DNA of 64,000 bases, from assembly GCA_965202675.1 (NCBI GenBank), contig OZ241842.1, forward strand, positions 2,542,001 to 2,606,000, in the 5' to 3' direction. The stretch comes from CATQHD01 sp965202675 (GTDB lineage: Bacteria > Actinomycetota > Acidimicrobiia > Spongiisociales > Spongiisociaceae). Numbering within the stretch: position 1 is the stretch's first letter; each line of letters begins with the position of its first letter. Both the position numbers and the translations under genes were made by a program. Of this stretch, positions 26,921 through 35,234 are shown one piece after another. Below the pieces are notes generated by a model. It worked only from the letters and a program-made list of their open reading frames with translations. It was not told where the DNA came from and searched no databases.

Positions 26921-27762
26921 ACCCCGCCGGCCCGGGCGCAGACCGCCGCCCCACCCTCGCGATCATGGGGGTGGGGTCGATGGGGGGCGCCCTGTTGGCC
27001 GGGCTGCTCAAGGCCGGCTGGGCGCCCGAAGAGATAACCCTGATTGAGTCCTACGGCCCGCGGGCGGCCGAGATGCGGAAGTCCTCCGGCTGCCGGACGG
27101 TGGCCGATCCCGCCCGGGGGGTCGACCGCCAAGAGGCGGTGGTGCTGGCCGTCAAACCCCAGGACATAGCTCCGGCCCTGGGGCAGCTGGCCGAAGTAAT
27201 GACTCCCGACCAGGTGCTGGTGGCGCTGGCGGCGGGGGTGCCGATATCGGTCTACGAGCGCTCCCTGGCGGGGATTCCGGTTGTCCGCACCATGCCCAAC
27301 ACCCCGGCCCTGATCGGGGAGGGAATAACGGCCTGCTCCGCCGGGGCCCGCGCTTCCGATGAGCACATGGCCCTGGCCCTGGAGGTGCTGTCGGCGGTGG
27401 GGGAGGTGGAAGAAGTAGAGGAATCCCTGCTCGACGCGGTCACCGCGGTGTCGGGGAGCGGCCCCGCCTACGCCTACCTGCTGGCCGAGGCCATGGCCGA
27501 CGCCGGGATCCGCGAGGGCCTGGACCCGGATACGGCCCTGCGGCTGGCGGTGCTCACCGTCAAAGGGGCGGCGGCGATGATGGAGGCCTCGGACGAGGGC
27601 CCCGCCGTGCTGCGCCGCCGGGTTGCCTCGCCGGGCGGCACCACCGAAGCCGCCCTGGCGGCGATGGATCGTCTGGGTTTCACCGCGGTGGTCGGCGAAG
27701 CGGTGGCCGCGGCCGCCCGGCGCTCGGAGGAGCTGGGAAAGGCGGCCGCCGGGGAGGGCTGA
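26917..27762 (+). CDS. proC: Pyrroline-5-carboxylate reductase
   Basis: The 281-residue protein has the Rossmann start LAIMGVGSMGGALLAGLLKA, the VVLAVKPQDIAPAL and VVRTMPNTPALIGEGIT motifs, and the C-terminal family signature SGSGPAYAYLLAEAMADAG plus VASPGGTTEAAL. It makes L-proline from pyrroline-5-carboxylate with NAD(P)H. GTG at 26917 is used because it overlaps the previous stop and gives the normal length. No SD is needed if coupled. No terminator is visible after it and the intergenic region that follows is long. Confidence 0.93.
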   Translation: MNPAGPGADRRPTLAIMGVGSMGGALLAGLLKAGWAPEEITLIESYGPRAAEMRKSSGCRTVADPARGVDRQEAVVLAVKPQDIAPALGQLAEVMTPDQVLVALAAGVPISVYERSLAGIPVVRTMPNTPALIGEGITACSAGARASDEHMALALEVLSAVGEVEEVEESLLDAVTAVSGSGPAYAYLLAEAMADAGIREGLDPDTALRLAVLTVKGAAAMMEASDEGPAVLRRRVASPGGTTEAALAAMDRLGFTAVVGEAVAAAARRSEELGKAAAGEG

Positions 27763-27859
27763 ACCCGCAGGGCCGTCCGCGTCGGGCAGGGCAGCTGCAT
27801 CAAGGGCGCGTTAAATCACGGAATGACAAAAAAATCTGCCAGATCCGCCTACAAGGGTA

Positions 27860-27888
27860 TTGACCTTGTCGCACCGATGCCGGATAAT
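27860..27888 (+). promoter_or_regulatory. Strong promoter upstream of a gene-free transcribed-looking region
   Basis: TTGACC (27860-27865), a 17-base spacer and GATAAT (27883-27888) form a near-consensus housekeeping promoter. It is preceded by an A7 tract at 27828-27834 that could act as an UP element. The predicted start is about 27895. No convincing open reading frame follows for 690 bases. Confidence 0.6.
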
Positions 27889-27894
27889 GAAGGA

Positions 27895-28495
27895 GCCAAA
27901 GCACCTCCGGTCGGCAGCCGGCGCAGACCGAGACAGGGATCATCTTCCGAACGCGGCCCTGCCGGGTACTGACCGGACGCGTCCGGATCCATGGTGGCGG
28001 CGGTGGGGGCCGGGCCCGCGAAGCGGGGCGCGGGGGCGGGGTTTTCGCGTTCTTGCGGGGGGTCTAGGTGTGATATGGGGCTGACCAGGGGGTTCGCAGG
28101 AGGGTTGGAGGAGAAGGGTTCGGGTTTTCGCGGTGCTGATGTTTTCTCTGAGACGACCGGGGTAGGAGGAGGCACGGACAGTGGATGCCTTGGCCGTTTC
28201 GTCGGCGGGTGCAGGGTCCTGCCGCCCATGTTCATCGGGTTCCTTCGGGCGCGGCGTTGGTTCGGGCTGTGTTTCGTCGGAGGGCGCAGGACCCTGTCGC
28301 CTGCTCACCGGGCAGACGACCCGACGGTTGCTTGCGCCGGGACACCTCCGGCTCCCTATCCGCGCACGTTCTTAACACCTTTTGGTTTACCGGGCGCCGC
28401 GCCGCCGGCAGAATCATCAACAGCGCTGATGTACTTCCCATGGACGTGGTTTGACAGTTTTGGGGGCGGGTTCATCCGAGGATGAACCCGCTTTT
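27895..28495 (+). ncRNA. Candidate structured non-coding RNA of about 600 nt
   Basis: The region lies between a near-consensus promoter and a 12-bp stem terminator and has no reading frame with recognisable protein features. A long-range pairing is possible between CAGGGTCCTG (28212-28221) and CAGGACCCTG (28287-28296). It extends with GGCG (28204-28207) and CCGCC on one side against GGCG and CGCC (28298-28301) on the other. None of tmRNA, RNase P or 6S RNA consensus elements was recognised. It could instead be degenerate sequence next to the transposase remnant. Confidence 0.35.
28466..28495 (+). terminator. Intrinsic terminator with 12-bp stem and TTTT
   Basis: GCGGGTTCATCC (28466-28477) pairs perfectly with GGATGAACCCGC (28480-28491), closed by a tiny GA loop (in practice a CGAG-type tetraloop), and is followed by TTTT (28492-28495). 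It is the clearest intrinsic terminator in the window and ends the putative RNA begun at 27895. Confidence 0.75.
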
Positions 28496-28585
28496 CGGCT
28501 CCGGGGGGGAAAAAAATGCTTGGTTGGTGAGGGCCTGCCTGGTTGAGTCGTGGGTGAAAAGCATCCGCGATTCCGAGGAGCCCTC

Positions 28586-29080
28586 GTGGGGCAGAGTAGT
28601 AGAAGCCGGTTGACACCGTTCGGACGCCAGCTGCTGGTAGACCGGGTCCAGAAGGGGGGCTGGACCCCGGCTCCGGCGGCGGAAGCAACAAGGGGTGTCC
28701 CGCCAGACTGTGTACCGGTGGCTGCGCCGCTTCGAGACCGAAGGCGAAGCCGGTCTCGAGGACCGGCCGTCCCGTCCGCGGCGCTGCCCCGCCCGCCTGC
28801 CGGACGAAGCCGAGAACCGGATAGCGGCCGACCGTCTCACCGAACGGGAAGGCCCGCATCTGATGGCCGGACGCCTCGGAATGCCCCGGTCGACGATCTA
28901 CGCGGTGCCGGCCCGCCGGGGGTTGTCGCGTCTGTCGGCCCTGGACCGCTCGACGGGGGTTCCGATCCGGTATGTGCGTGATTGCCCTGGTGAGCTGGTA
29001 CATATCGACATCAAAACCCTGGGCAGGGTCCCCCACGGAGGCGGATGGAGAATCCACGAACGCCAAAACGCCGGACCCCG
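28586..29080 (+). mobile_element. IS481-family transposase remnant (frame-shifted and truncated)
   Basis: A GTG at 28586, preceded by GAGGAG, encodes SRLTPFGRQLLVDRVQKGGW, the usual start of IS481 transposases. At about 28690 the frame shifts by one base to VSRQTVYRWLRRFETEGEAG, and later RSTIYAVPARRGLSRLSALD and ELVHIDIKTLGRVPHGGGW. The last includes the first DDE Asp in VHIDIKTLG. Similarity ends near 29080, so the catalytic core is missing. No terminal inverted repeats were identified. It marks an insertion scar in the gene-free region after proC. Confidence 0.75.
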
Positions 29081-29146
29081 CCACAACCATGCGCATCCCG
29101 GAACCGTCTCTTCCAGCCGCCGGCCCCTTTTTCTTCACCCGCCCCG

Positions 29147-29197
29147 CTGTCCGAGAACCCCCTCACTGTCCGAGAACCCCTTGCTATCCGAGAACGC
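29147..29197. repeat. Short tandem repeat, three copies of an about 19-bp unit
   Basis: CTGTCCGAGAACCCC occurs at 29147-29161 and 29166-29180, and a degenerate CTATCCGAGAACGC at 29184-29197. The copies are spaced 19 and 18 bases apart. They lie between the transposase remnant and the Fe-S oxidoreductase gene. No function is evident. Confidence 0.6.
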
Positions 29198-29651
29198 GAA
29201 AATTCAGCGCACCGCCCCCGGCTTCGCCGGGACCCGCCCCCGCCTCCTCCACCAGCACCGGATCCACCGTTAGGGCAAGCCGCCCTGTGCCGGGCGCCGG
29301 CGCCCGAACAGACAAGGTTCCGATATGACCGCCGCGCGCTCCGGAACCCCGGCGGCGGTGTTTGTGTGTCAGCACACACATGGTATCACAAACCTATGAT
29401 AAATACAATACCCTCGTCCTGAAATGCGAAAAAAATAATTGCCGCCTGCCGGGACACATGCATAGATGAACATGGTGTGATTGCAGGTGACCCGTTTGCT
29501 CGGCCTTATGGGAATCGGGGCGGTGCTCGTTTGTCTCGTGTTGCTGCGGTCCGAGCGGCGGAAACACAACCTCGTCCCTTGGAACTACTCATCTAGACTC
29601 GGTATCGGGCCGCCAACGGTGCCCGACGCAAACAGCAATGGAGGCAGCTCC
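29198..29651. other. Intergenic region upstream of the Fe-S oxidoreductase gene
   Basis: No gene is supported here. The sequence includes CACACA/TGTGTG-rich stretches around 29365-29385 and an AT-richer zone at 29390-29480. The second copy of the 24-bp element lies at 29577-29600, and its TAGACT at 29594-29599 could serve as a -10 box. A good SD, GGAGG at 29640-29644, belongs to the downstream gene. Confidence 0.4.
29577..29600 (+). repeat. 24-bp upstream element, copy 2
   Basis: This copy matches the element at 17617-17640 at 21 of 24 positions, with differences at positions 8, 13 and 22. It lies 51 bases before the Fe-S oxidoreductase start. Its TAGACT could be a -10 box giving a 5' leader of about 46 bases. 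Confidence 0.5.
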
Positions 29652-31793
29652 ATGCGCCGAAAGTTCACCGCCGCCCGGATACTGGTCTCCCTGGGAGTGC
29701 TGGCGGCGGCAGGCACCCTGGGCAGCTGGTTCGCCGGGCAGTTCCCGGGCCACGCCGAGAGCCCCGTCTCCCGCGAGGTGTTCGTGAACATCCCCTCGCC
29801 GCTGAAGGGCATGTTCTACGCGGCGGCGGCCGGGTTCCTGTTCCTCGCCTTCTACCTGTTCTCCCTGCGGGCCAGGAACTGGCAGCGGGGCGCCCCCGAC
29901 CGGAGAACCGGGATGTGGAAGGAGCGGATGGCCGCCATGGGGGCTGGGCTGCGCATGCAGACCCTCATGCGCGACCGCTGGGCCGGCCTCATGCATTCCA
30001 TGGTCTACTACGGCTTCGTGGTGCTCTTCCTGGGCACCGTTACCCTGGAGATCGACCACCTCCTCCCCGCCCGCTTCAAGTTCCTCCAGGGCGCCGTCTA
30101 CCAGGGGTATTCCTTCACCCTCGACGCGGCGGCGCTGGTGTTCCTGGGCGGTCTGTTCTGGGCGGCGGCGCGCAGGTACGGGCAGCGGCCGTGGCGCCTG
30201 CGGTCCAAGACCCGGCCCGAGGACCTGTGGATCATCGCAACGCTGGCCCTGATCGGGGTGACCGGCGTGGCCACCGAAGCCGCCCGGATCGCGGTGGAGG
30301 GGCGGCCCTCCTACGAGGTGTGGTCGTTCGTGGGTTATCCGCTGTCGCAGCTGGTGCCGCTGTCCTCGGCGGTGGCGGTCCACCGGGTGATATGGGTCCT
30401 CCACATTGTCTCGTTCCTGGCTTTCCTGGTGATGCTGCCCACCACCAAGCTGCGCCACATGGTTACCTCTCCGGCCAATATGTTCCTGGCGCCCAGGGAG
30501 CGCCCCCGGGGCGCCATGCGGGAGATGCCCAACCTCATGGAAGCGGACGACATCGAGACGGTGGGCGCTTCCCTGGTGGGCGAGTTCACGTGGAAGCAGC
30601 TGTTGGACACCGACGCCTGCACGGTGTGCGGGCGCTGCACCTCGGTGTGCCCGGCCAACGCCACCGGCAAGCCCCTCGACCCCCGTGAGATCGTGCTTAA
30701 GCTGGGGGAGGTTGCGGCCCGCACCGCCGATCCGGTGATCACCGCCCCGGTAACCGTCGATCAGGCCATCACCGTCTCGGCGGACAGCGTGTTCGAGCGG
30801 ATCACCCCGGAGGAGCTGTGGGCCTGCACGTCCTGTCGGGCCTGCGACGAAATCTGCCCGGTGGATATCGAGATCCTCGACAAGATCCTCGACATGCGCC
30901 GCTACCTGGCCCTCATGGAAGCCGATTTCCCCGGAGAGCTGGGCAAGGCCTACCTGTCGATGGAGAACTCCTCCAATCCGTACGGCATGGGGCAGGCCGA
31001 CCGCGCCAAATGGACCGACAAGCTGGACTTCGACGTTCCGATCCTGGGCCAGGACGCGGAAAGAGCCGAGTACCTGTACTGGGTGGGCTGCGCCGGTTCC
31101 TTCGACGACCGCAACCAGAAAGTAACGGTGGCCACCGCCCGCCTGCTCCGCGAAGCCGGAGTCGACTTCGCCATTCTCGGGCCGGCCGAGCTGTGCACCG
31201 GCGATCCGGCCCGCCGGTCCGGAAACGAGTTCGTCTTCCAGATGCTGGCCATCCAGAACATCGAGACCCTCGGGGAGGCGGGGGTGCGCAAGGTCATTAC
31301 CCAGTGCCCGCACTGCTTCAACACCCTCAAGAACGAGTATCCGCAGTTCGGAGGCGATTACGAGGTGATCCACCACAGCCAGCTGCTGGCCGAATTGGTG
31401 GATATGGGTCTGCTCGAGCCCAAGCAGGGGGAGTCCCGGAAGGTTACCTACCATGACTCCTGCTACCTGGGCCGCCACAACGACGTCTACATGGCGCCCC
31501 GGGGCGTGGTGGCTTCCATCGGCGGCATCGAGGTGGTGGAGATGGGCCGTTCCGGCACCCGCTCCTTCTGCTGCGGGGCGGGCGGTTCCCAGATGTGGAT
31601 GGAGGAGCATGTCGGCAAGAAGGTCAACATCGACCGGGCCGAGGAAGCCGTCGCCACCGGGGCCGAGGAGGTGGCCGTGGCCTGCCCCTTCTGCTACGTG
31701 ATGCTCGACGACGGCGTGAAGGAGATAGGCAGCGGCGACGAGGTGGCCGTCAGGGACATCTCGATGATCCTGGCCGACTCCGTTTTCGACTGA
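29652..31793 (+). CDS. Membrane-bound (Fe-S) oxidoreductase, heterodisulfide-reductase-like
   Basis: The 713-residue protein has an N-terminal membrane part of about six helices resembling nitrate-reductase gamma/HdrE (residues about 1-270, with His in GLMHSMVYYGFVV and VHRVIWVLHIVSF as haem-ligand candidates). Two [4Fe-4S] motifs follow, CTVCGRCTSVCPANATGKP and CTSCRACDEICPVD. Two CCG cysteine-rich domains come last (YLYWVGCAGSFDD with CPHCFNTLKNEYP, and YHDSCYLGRHN with FCCGAGGSQ and CPFCYVML). It probably shuttles electrons between quinone and a soluble partner. The ATG at 29652 is set by GGAGG seven bases upstream. argJ follows after 10 bases. Confidence 0.85.
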   Translation: MRRKFTAARILVSLGVLAAAGTLGSWFAGQFPGHAESPVSREVFVNIPSPLKGMFYAAAAGFLFLAFYLFSLRARNWQRGAPDRRTGMWKERMAAMGAGLRMQTLMRDRWAGLMHSMVYYGFVVLFLGTVTLEIDHLLPARFKFLQGAVYQGYSFTLDAAALVFLGGLFWAAARRYGQRPWRLRSKTRPEDLWIIATLALIGVTGVATEAARIAVEGRPSYEVWSFVGYPLSQLVPLSSAVAVHRVIWVLHIVSFLAFLVMLPTTKLRHMVTSPANMFLAPRERPRGAMREMPNLMEADDIETVGASLVGEFTWKQLLDTDACTVCGRCTSVCPANATGKPLDPREIVLKLGEVAARTADPVITAPVTVDQAITVSADSVFERITPEELWACTSCRACDEICPVDIEILDKILDMRRYLALMEADFPGELGKAYLSMENSSNPYGMGQADRAKWTDKLDFDVPILGQDAERAEYLYWVGCAGSFDDRNQKVTVATARLLREAGVDFAILGPAELCTGDPARRSGNEFVFQMLAIQNIETLGEAGVRKVITQCPHCFNTLKNEYPQFGGDYEVIHHSQLLAELVDMGLLEPKQGESRKVTYHDSCYLGRHNDVYMAPRGVVASIGGIEVVEMGRSGTRSFCCGAGGSQMWMEEHVGKKVNIDRAEEAVATGAEEVAVACPFCYVMLDDGVKEIGSGDEVAVRDISMILADSVFD

Positions 31794-31803
31794 GGTCTGC
31801 TGT

Positions 31804-33003
31804 ATGACGCAAGAAATGAACGAGATCGAGTTTCCCGACGGGTTCGGGCTGCACCGCGGCAACATCGGCATCAAGGACGACACCGACGACGTGATGATCC
31901 TCTCCGCCGGGGAGGGGACCGCCGCCGCCGGGGTGTTCACGCGCAGCCGGTTCTCGGGGGCGAGCGTGCTCCTGAGCCGCGCCCACCTGGCCGACGGCCG
32001 GGCGAGGGCGGTGGTGATCCTCTCCAAGAACTCCAACGTGGCCACCGGCGCGCAGGGCGCCGCCAACGCCGTCGAGCTGGCTCGTCTGACGGGGCGGGCG
32101 GTGGGCTGCCGGGCCGAGGAGGTGATCGTGGCCTCCACCGGGGTGATCGGGGTGCAGTACCCGATGGGCCGCATCCGCCGCTACATGGAGAAGCTGGCCG
32201 CCGCCCCGTCGTTTGATGCCCCCGGTTCCGCCTGGGACGCCGCCCGGGCGATGATGACCACCGACACCCATCCCAAGGCGGCCGCTGCCCGGGCCGGGCG
32301 GGCCCGGGTGGTGGGCATCGCCAAGGGGGTGGGGATGATCGAGCCGGATATGGCCACCATGCTGGCGTTGGCCGCCACCGACGCCGAGGCGCCGCCCCCG
32401 ATGCTGGACGCCGTGCTGAGGCGGGTGGCCGACCGCACTTTCAACGCTCTCAGCGTTGACACCGACACCTCCACCAGCGACATGGCGGTGGTGCTGGCGT
32501 CGGGCCGGGCCGGGCCGGTGGAGGAAGCGGTCCTGGAGGAGGCCCTTTATGAGGTGTGCCTGGACCTGACCCGCCAGATGGCCGCCGATGGGGAGGGGGC
32601 CGAGACGCTGATAACGGTGACGGTGGACCAGGCCCGCGACGACGCCCAGGCCAAGGCGGTGGCCAAGTCGATCGTGAACTCCCCGCTGGTGAAGACCGCC
32701 GTCCACGGGCGCGACCCCAACTGGGGGAGGGTGGCGATGGCGGTGGGCAAGGTCTACGACGACGACATCGACCAGGAGCGGGTGGTGATCCGCTTCGGCG
32801 GCGTCGAGGTGTACCCCAACCCGGTGACCCCGGAGCTGCTTACCGCCCTGGAGGAGTACCTGGCCCTCCCGGAGGTGCTCATCCACGTCAGCCTGGGCGT
32901 GCCGGGCGGCGGCGCGGACGGGCGGGGCGGGGGCAGCTTCACCGTTTACGGCTGCGACCTCACCGACGGCTACGTCCGCATCAACGCCGACTACACCACG
33001 TGA
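31804..33003 (+). CDS. argJ: Bifunctional glutamate N-acetyltransferase/amino-acid N-acetyltransferase (ArgJ)
   Basis: The 399-residue protein has the ArgJ autocleavage region KGVGMIEPDMATMLALAATD, in which the Thr of MATML becomes the nucleophile after self-processing. It also has ATGAQGAANAVELARLTG and the C-terminal HGRDPNWGRVAMAVGK and NADYTT end. It makes N-acetylglutamate and recycles acetyl groups from N-acetylornithine in arginine synthesis. It follows the Fe-S oxidoreductase by 10 bases but no other arg gene is nearby. Its TGA overlaps the GTG start of the methyltransferase gene. Confidence 0.94.
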   Translation: MTQEMNEIEFPDGFGLHRGNIGIKDDTDDVMILSAGEGTAAAGVFTRSRFSGASVLLSRAHLADGRARAVVILSKNSNVATGAQGAANAVELARLTGRAVGCRAEEVIVASTGVIGVQYPMGRIRRYMEKLAAAPSFDAPGSAWDAARAMMTTDTHPKAAAARAGRARVVGIAKGVGMIEPDMATMLALAATDAEAPPPMLDAVLRRVADRTFNALSVDTDTSTSDMAVVLASGRAGPVEEAVLEEALYEVCLDLTRQMAADGEGAETLITVTVDQARDDAQAKAVAKSIVNSPLVKTAVHGRDPNWGRVAMAVGKVYDDDIDQERVVIRFGGVEVYPNPVTPELLTALEEYLALPEVLIHVSLGVPGGGADGRGGGSFTVYGCDLTDGYVRINADYTT

Positions 33004-34217
33004 AGCCGGAAGCGGATTCCGGAGGTCTTTCGCCGCAGACGCTGAAGTGGCTCGCCGCCGCTCCCATCGAGCACCGCAAGGGGTTGGGCCAATACATGAC
33101 ACCTGCTCCGCTGCGGGAAAGGCTGCTGGACCGGTGCGGCCTTTTCAAGGGGATGCGGGTGCTGGACCCGGGGGCGGGGACCGGTGAGTTTCTCCGGTCT
33201 GTCCTCGATCGTGAGCCAGAGGCGGAGGTCCACGGATGGGATGTGGATGCCGAGGTGCTGTCCGCGGCTTCGGCATTGGTTCCCGGGGCGGACCTAGTCC
33301 GGCGTTCGGCGCTCGAACCCTATCAGGGAGAGCCGTTCGATCTCGTAATCGGCAACCCGCCTTATTTTCAGTTCAATGCCTCTCGTGAAATCAGGACATA
33401 TTTTGCCCGTGTTATTTCAGGAAGGGTCAATATCTTCGCCTTGTTCTTTCAGGCGGGAATGGAGGCGTTGAAGCCGGGAGGCCAGCTAGCTTATGTTGTT
33501 CCTCCTTCAATGAACAACGGGGCATACTTCGAGCGGCTGCGGGATTATCTGATAGAACAGTCCGCAGTCGAGTTTCTCGAAATCCATTGCGACCAGACTA
33601 TATTCGATCAGGCGCAGACCCCGGTGCAGCTGATCGTGCTGCGGCGCGGGCAAAAGGACGCTGGCCGTCATGTATTCGTCCGCAAGAACCCCGCCAACGG
33701 CTTCCGCCGGACAATATTTTCCGAGGACCCGGCGAAGCTGGAGGCTTCGTTCGCCGGCCGGAGCAGTTTGTTCGATCTGGGCTATGAAGCCGTAACCGGA
33801 ACCATCGCCTGGAATCAACACCGTTCGGCTTTGAGGCGCGAGGCAAACCAAAGGACTGTTCCCTTGATCTGGGCCCACAATATAAAAGACGAGATCCGGC
33901 TCCAACCCAATCATCAGAGGCCGCAGTACATCGAGACCGATAGACCCCCCTTGACCGGCCCGGCCATTGTTACCAACCGTATTGTAGGGTCGGTAGGATC
34001 GGCTGAAATCAGGTGCGCCCTGGTTCCCGAAGGAATGAAGTTCATAGGAGAGAACCATGTCAATGTCATTAAATGTCATGGATACTTTGACCCCAAGATA
34101 GCTTGGGATGATTTACTCAAAGTTCTCCAATCTCCTGAAACCGCCGAGAGAGTGAGGGTATTGACCGGTAATACGCAAGTATCTGCTACTGAAATAACTC
34201 ATCTATTACCTATCTAA
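33000..34217 (+). CDS. N6-adenine-type DNA methyltransferase (TaqI/Eco57I-like)
   Basis: The 405-residue protein has motif I VLDPGAGTGEFLRSVL (about residues 55-70) and the gamma-class catalytic motif NPPY at 119-122 (VIGNPPYFQF). The C-terminal half has features of a target-recognition domain, such as RTVPLIWAHNIKDE and GPAIVTNRIVGSVGS. It probably methylates adenine at a specific site. GTG at 33000 overlaps the argJ stop. The first 300 bases are as GC-rich as the neighbours, whereas the rest is markedly more AT-rich, a sign of acquired DNA. It is convergent, with an 8-base gap, to the nuclease candidate at 34226, its likely restriction partner. Confidence 0.82.
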   Translation: MKPEADSGGLSPQTLKWLAAAPIEHRKGLGQYMTPAPLRERLLDRCGLFKGMRVLDPGAGTGEFLRSVLDREPEAEVHGWDVDAEVLSAASALVPGADLVRRSALEPYQGEPFDLVIGNPPYFQFNASREIRTYFARVISGRVNIFALFFQAGMEALKPGGQLAYVVPPSMNNGAYFERLRDYLIEQSAVEFLEIHCDQTIFDQAQTPVQLIVLRRGQKDAGRHVFVRKNPANGFRRTIFSEDPAKLEASFAGRSSLFDLGYEAVTGTIAWNQHRSALRREANQRTVPLIWAHNIKDEIRLQPNHQRPQYIETDRPPLTGPAIVTNRIVGSVGSAEIRCALVPEGMKFIGENHVNVIKCHGYFDPKIAWDDLLKVLQSPETAERVRVLTGNTQVSATEITHLLPI

Positions 34218-34225
34218 GGATGCTA

Positions 34226-35107
34226 CTATCTATCAATCCAAATATGAAAGCAGGCAGTATTGACCCAATATTTGGCAGGAACTTCTTCTCCTCTGCTGCG
34301 GTAAGCATTTTTATAGTTCGGGTAGAATAGAGCGGTGCGTCCGGAGGATAAACCTTTTAGCCTAATCTGAGCCCTGCTAATTTTAGTTTTTAGGTTAGAT
34401 TCTTTTAAGAAAATCTGATCAACTACTATTTGTTCTTCTGAATGGAATAGGTTAGCCTTTTGAACCCATCCTTTACTCCAATGGGCATGGAAAATTGTAC
34501 GTGATACCCATCCCGACTTCGGGTGTCCGAGTAGAGCTTCAACCTCTTTTTGTTTAGTAAAACCACTAGCTACAGCTACCGCGTATAGCCTCAGTTGGGT
34601 AGGAGCTGGATTGCCGACAGTGAGCCGTTGGTTAAAATACTCGCATAAACGGTGCATTGTCTGTTCTTGTGATGACCTAACAAGCTCAAAGTCGCCAGCC
34701 AAGGCCATGCTTCGACGTTCGATCATTGATTTTGACATTATTTCATATAGTTCTGATTTGTCCTTGTCACCCATAGCCCATGCCATGGCCTTTATCCCGA
34801 TGTTTGCGTCTGTTACCTTACCCGTCTTTAGTTCTATTTCTTCGCCTGTGCTTACCACTGTCAGATCTGATCCTTCACGATTGAGACTGCTAGTGATAAA
34901 ATGAGATTTTCGCCCGTACCTATCCGTCAGCGCTTGCCGGGCTTGCATAACCCAGCTTTCCATTTCTTGATGAGATCTGTCTTTGAAGAGCTGTGGGCGA
35001 TTCACGCGAGGAACAGCCGCCAGCTTATCGACCAACTCGGTTACACCTTCCTCCGCCACGGTCATACTATGTCTGATCAGTCTCTCAAAGGCATCGAAAT
35101 CGGGCAC
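34226..35107 (-). CDS. Putative type II restriction endonuclease (PD-(D/E)XK-like)
   Basis: The 293-residue product matches no family recognised here. It contains SSLNREGSDLTVVSTGEEIE followed by LKTGKVTD. The pattern Asp 81, then Glu 92-x-Lys 94 is the PD-(D/E)XK nuclease signature, in the form D-x10-E-L-K. Its AT-rich composition and position between two DNA methyltransferase genes, convergent with the NPPY methyltransferase and downstream of the C5 one, support a restriction enzyme. It follows the C5 methyltransferase by 127 bases on the same strand, so the partner could be either. The protein is soluble with no membrane segment. Confidence 0.55.
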   Translation of the reverse strand: MPDFDAFERLIRHSMTVAEEGVTELVDKLAAVPRVNRPQLFKDRSHQEMESWVMQARQALTDRYGRKSHFITSSLNREGSDLTVVSTGEEIELKTGKVTDANIGIKAMAWAMGDKDKSELYEIMSKSMIERRSMALAGDFELVRSSQEQTMHRLCEYFNQRLTVGNPAPTQLRLYAVAVASGFTKQKEVEALLGHPKSGWVSRTIFHAHWSKGWVQKANLFHSEEQIVVDQIFLKESNLKTKISRAQIRLKGLSSGRTALFYPNYKNAYRSRGEEVPAKYWVNTACFHIWIDR

Positions 35108-35234
35108 GGACCCCTCCCTCCAGTTTGGATGATCATCTTTAAATCAAACATACACCAAATCATGTACGGCTGGAGTGATCGGCTGTGTTGGGTCTGCCTC
35201 TGCATCCGAAGACAGATGATCTCCGGCGCTGCGT

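Noticed and set aside
28170..28200. Short match to the 5' end of 23S rRNA (GTGGATGCCTTGGC)
   Set aside because: Only about 14 bases match and no further rRNA sequence follows; most likely coincidence.
28356..29138. 260-codon open frame on the minus strand across the terminator and transposase remnant
   Set aside because: It is antisense to the recognisable transposase segment and reads as compositional noise.
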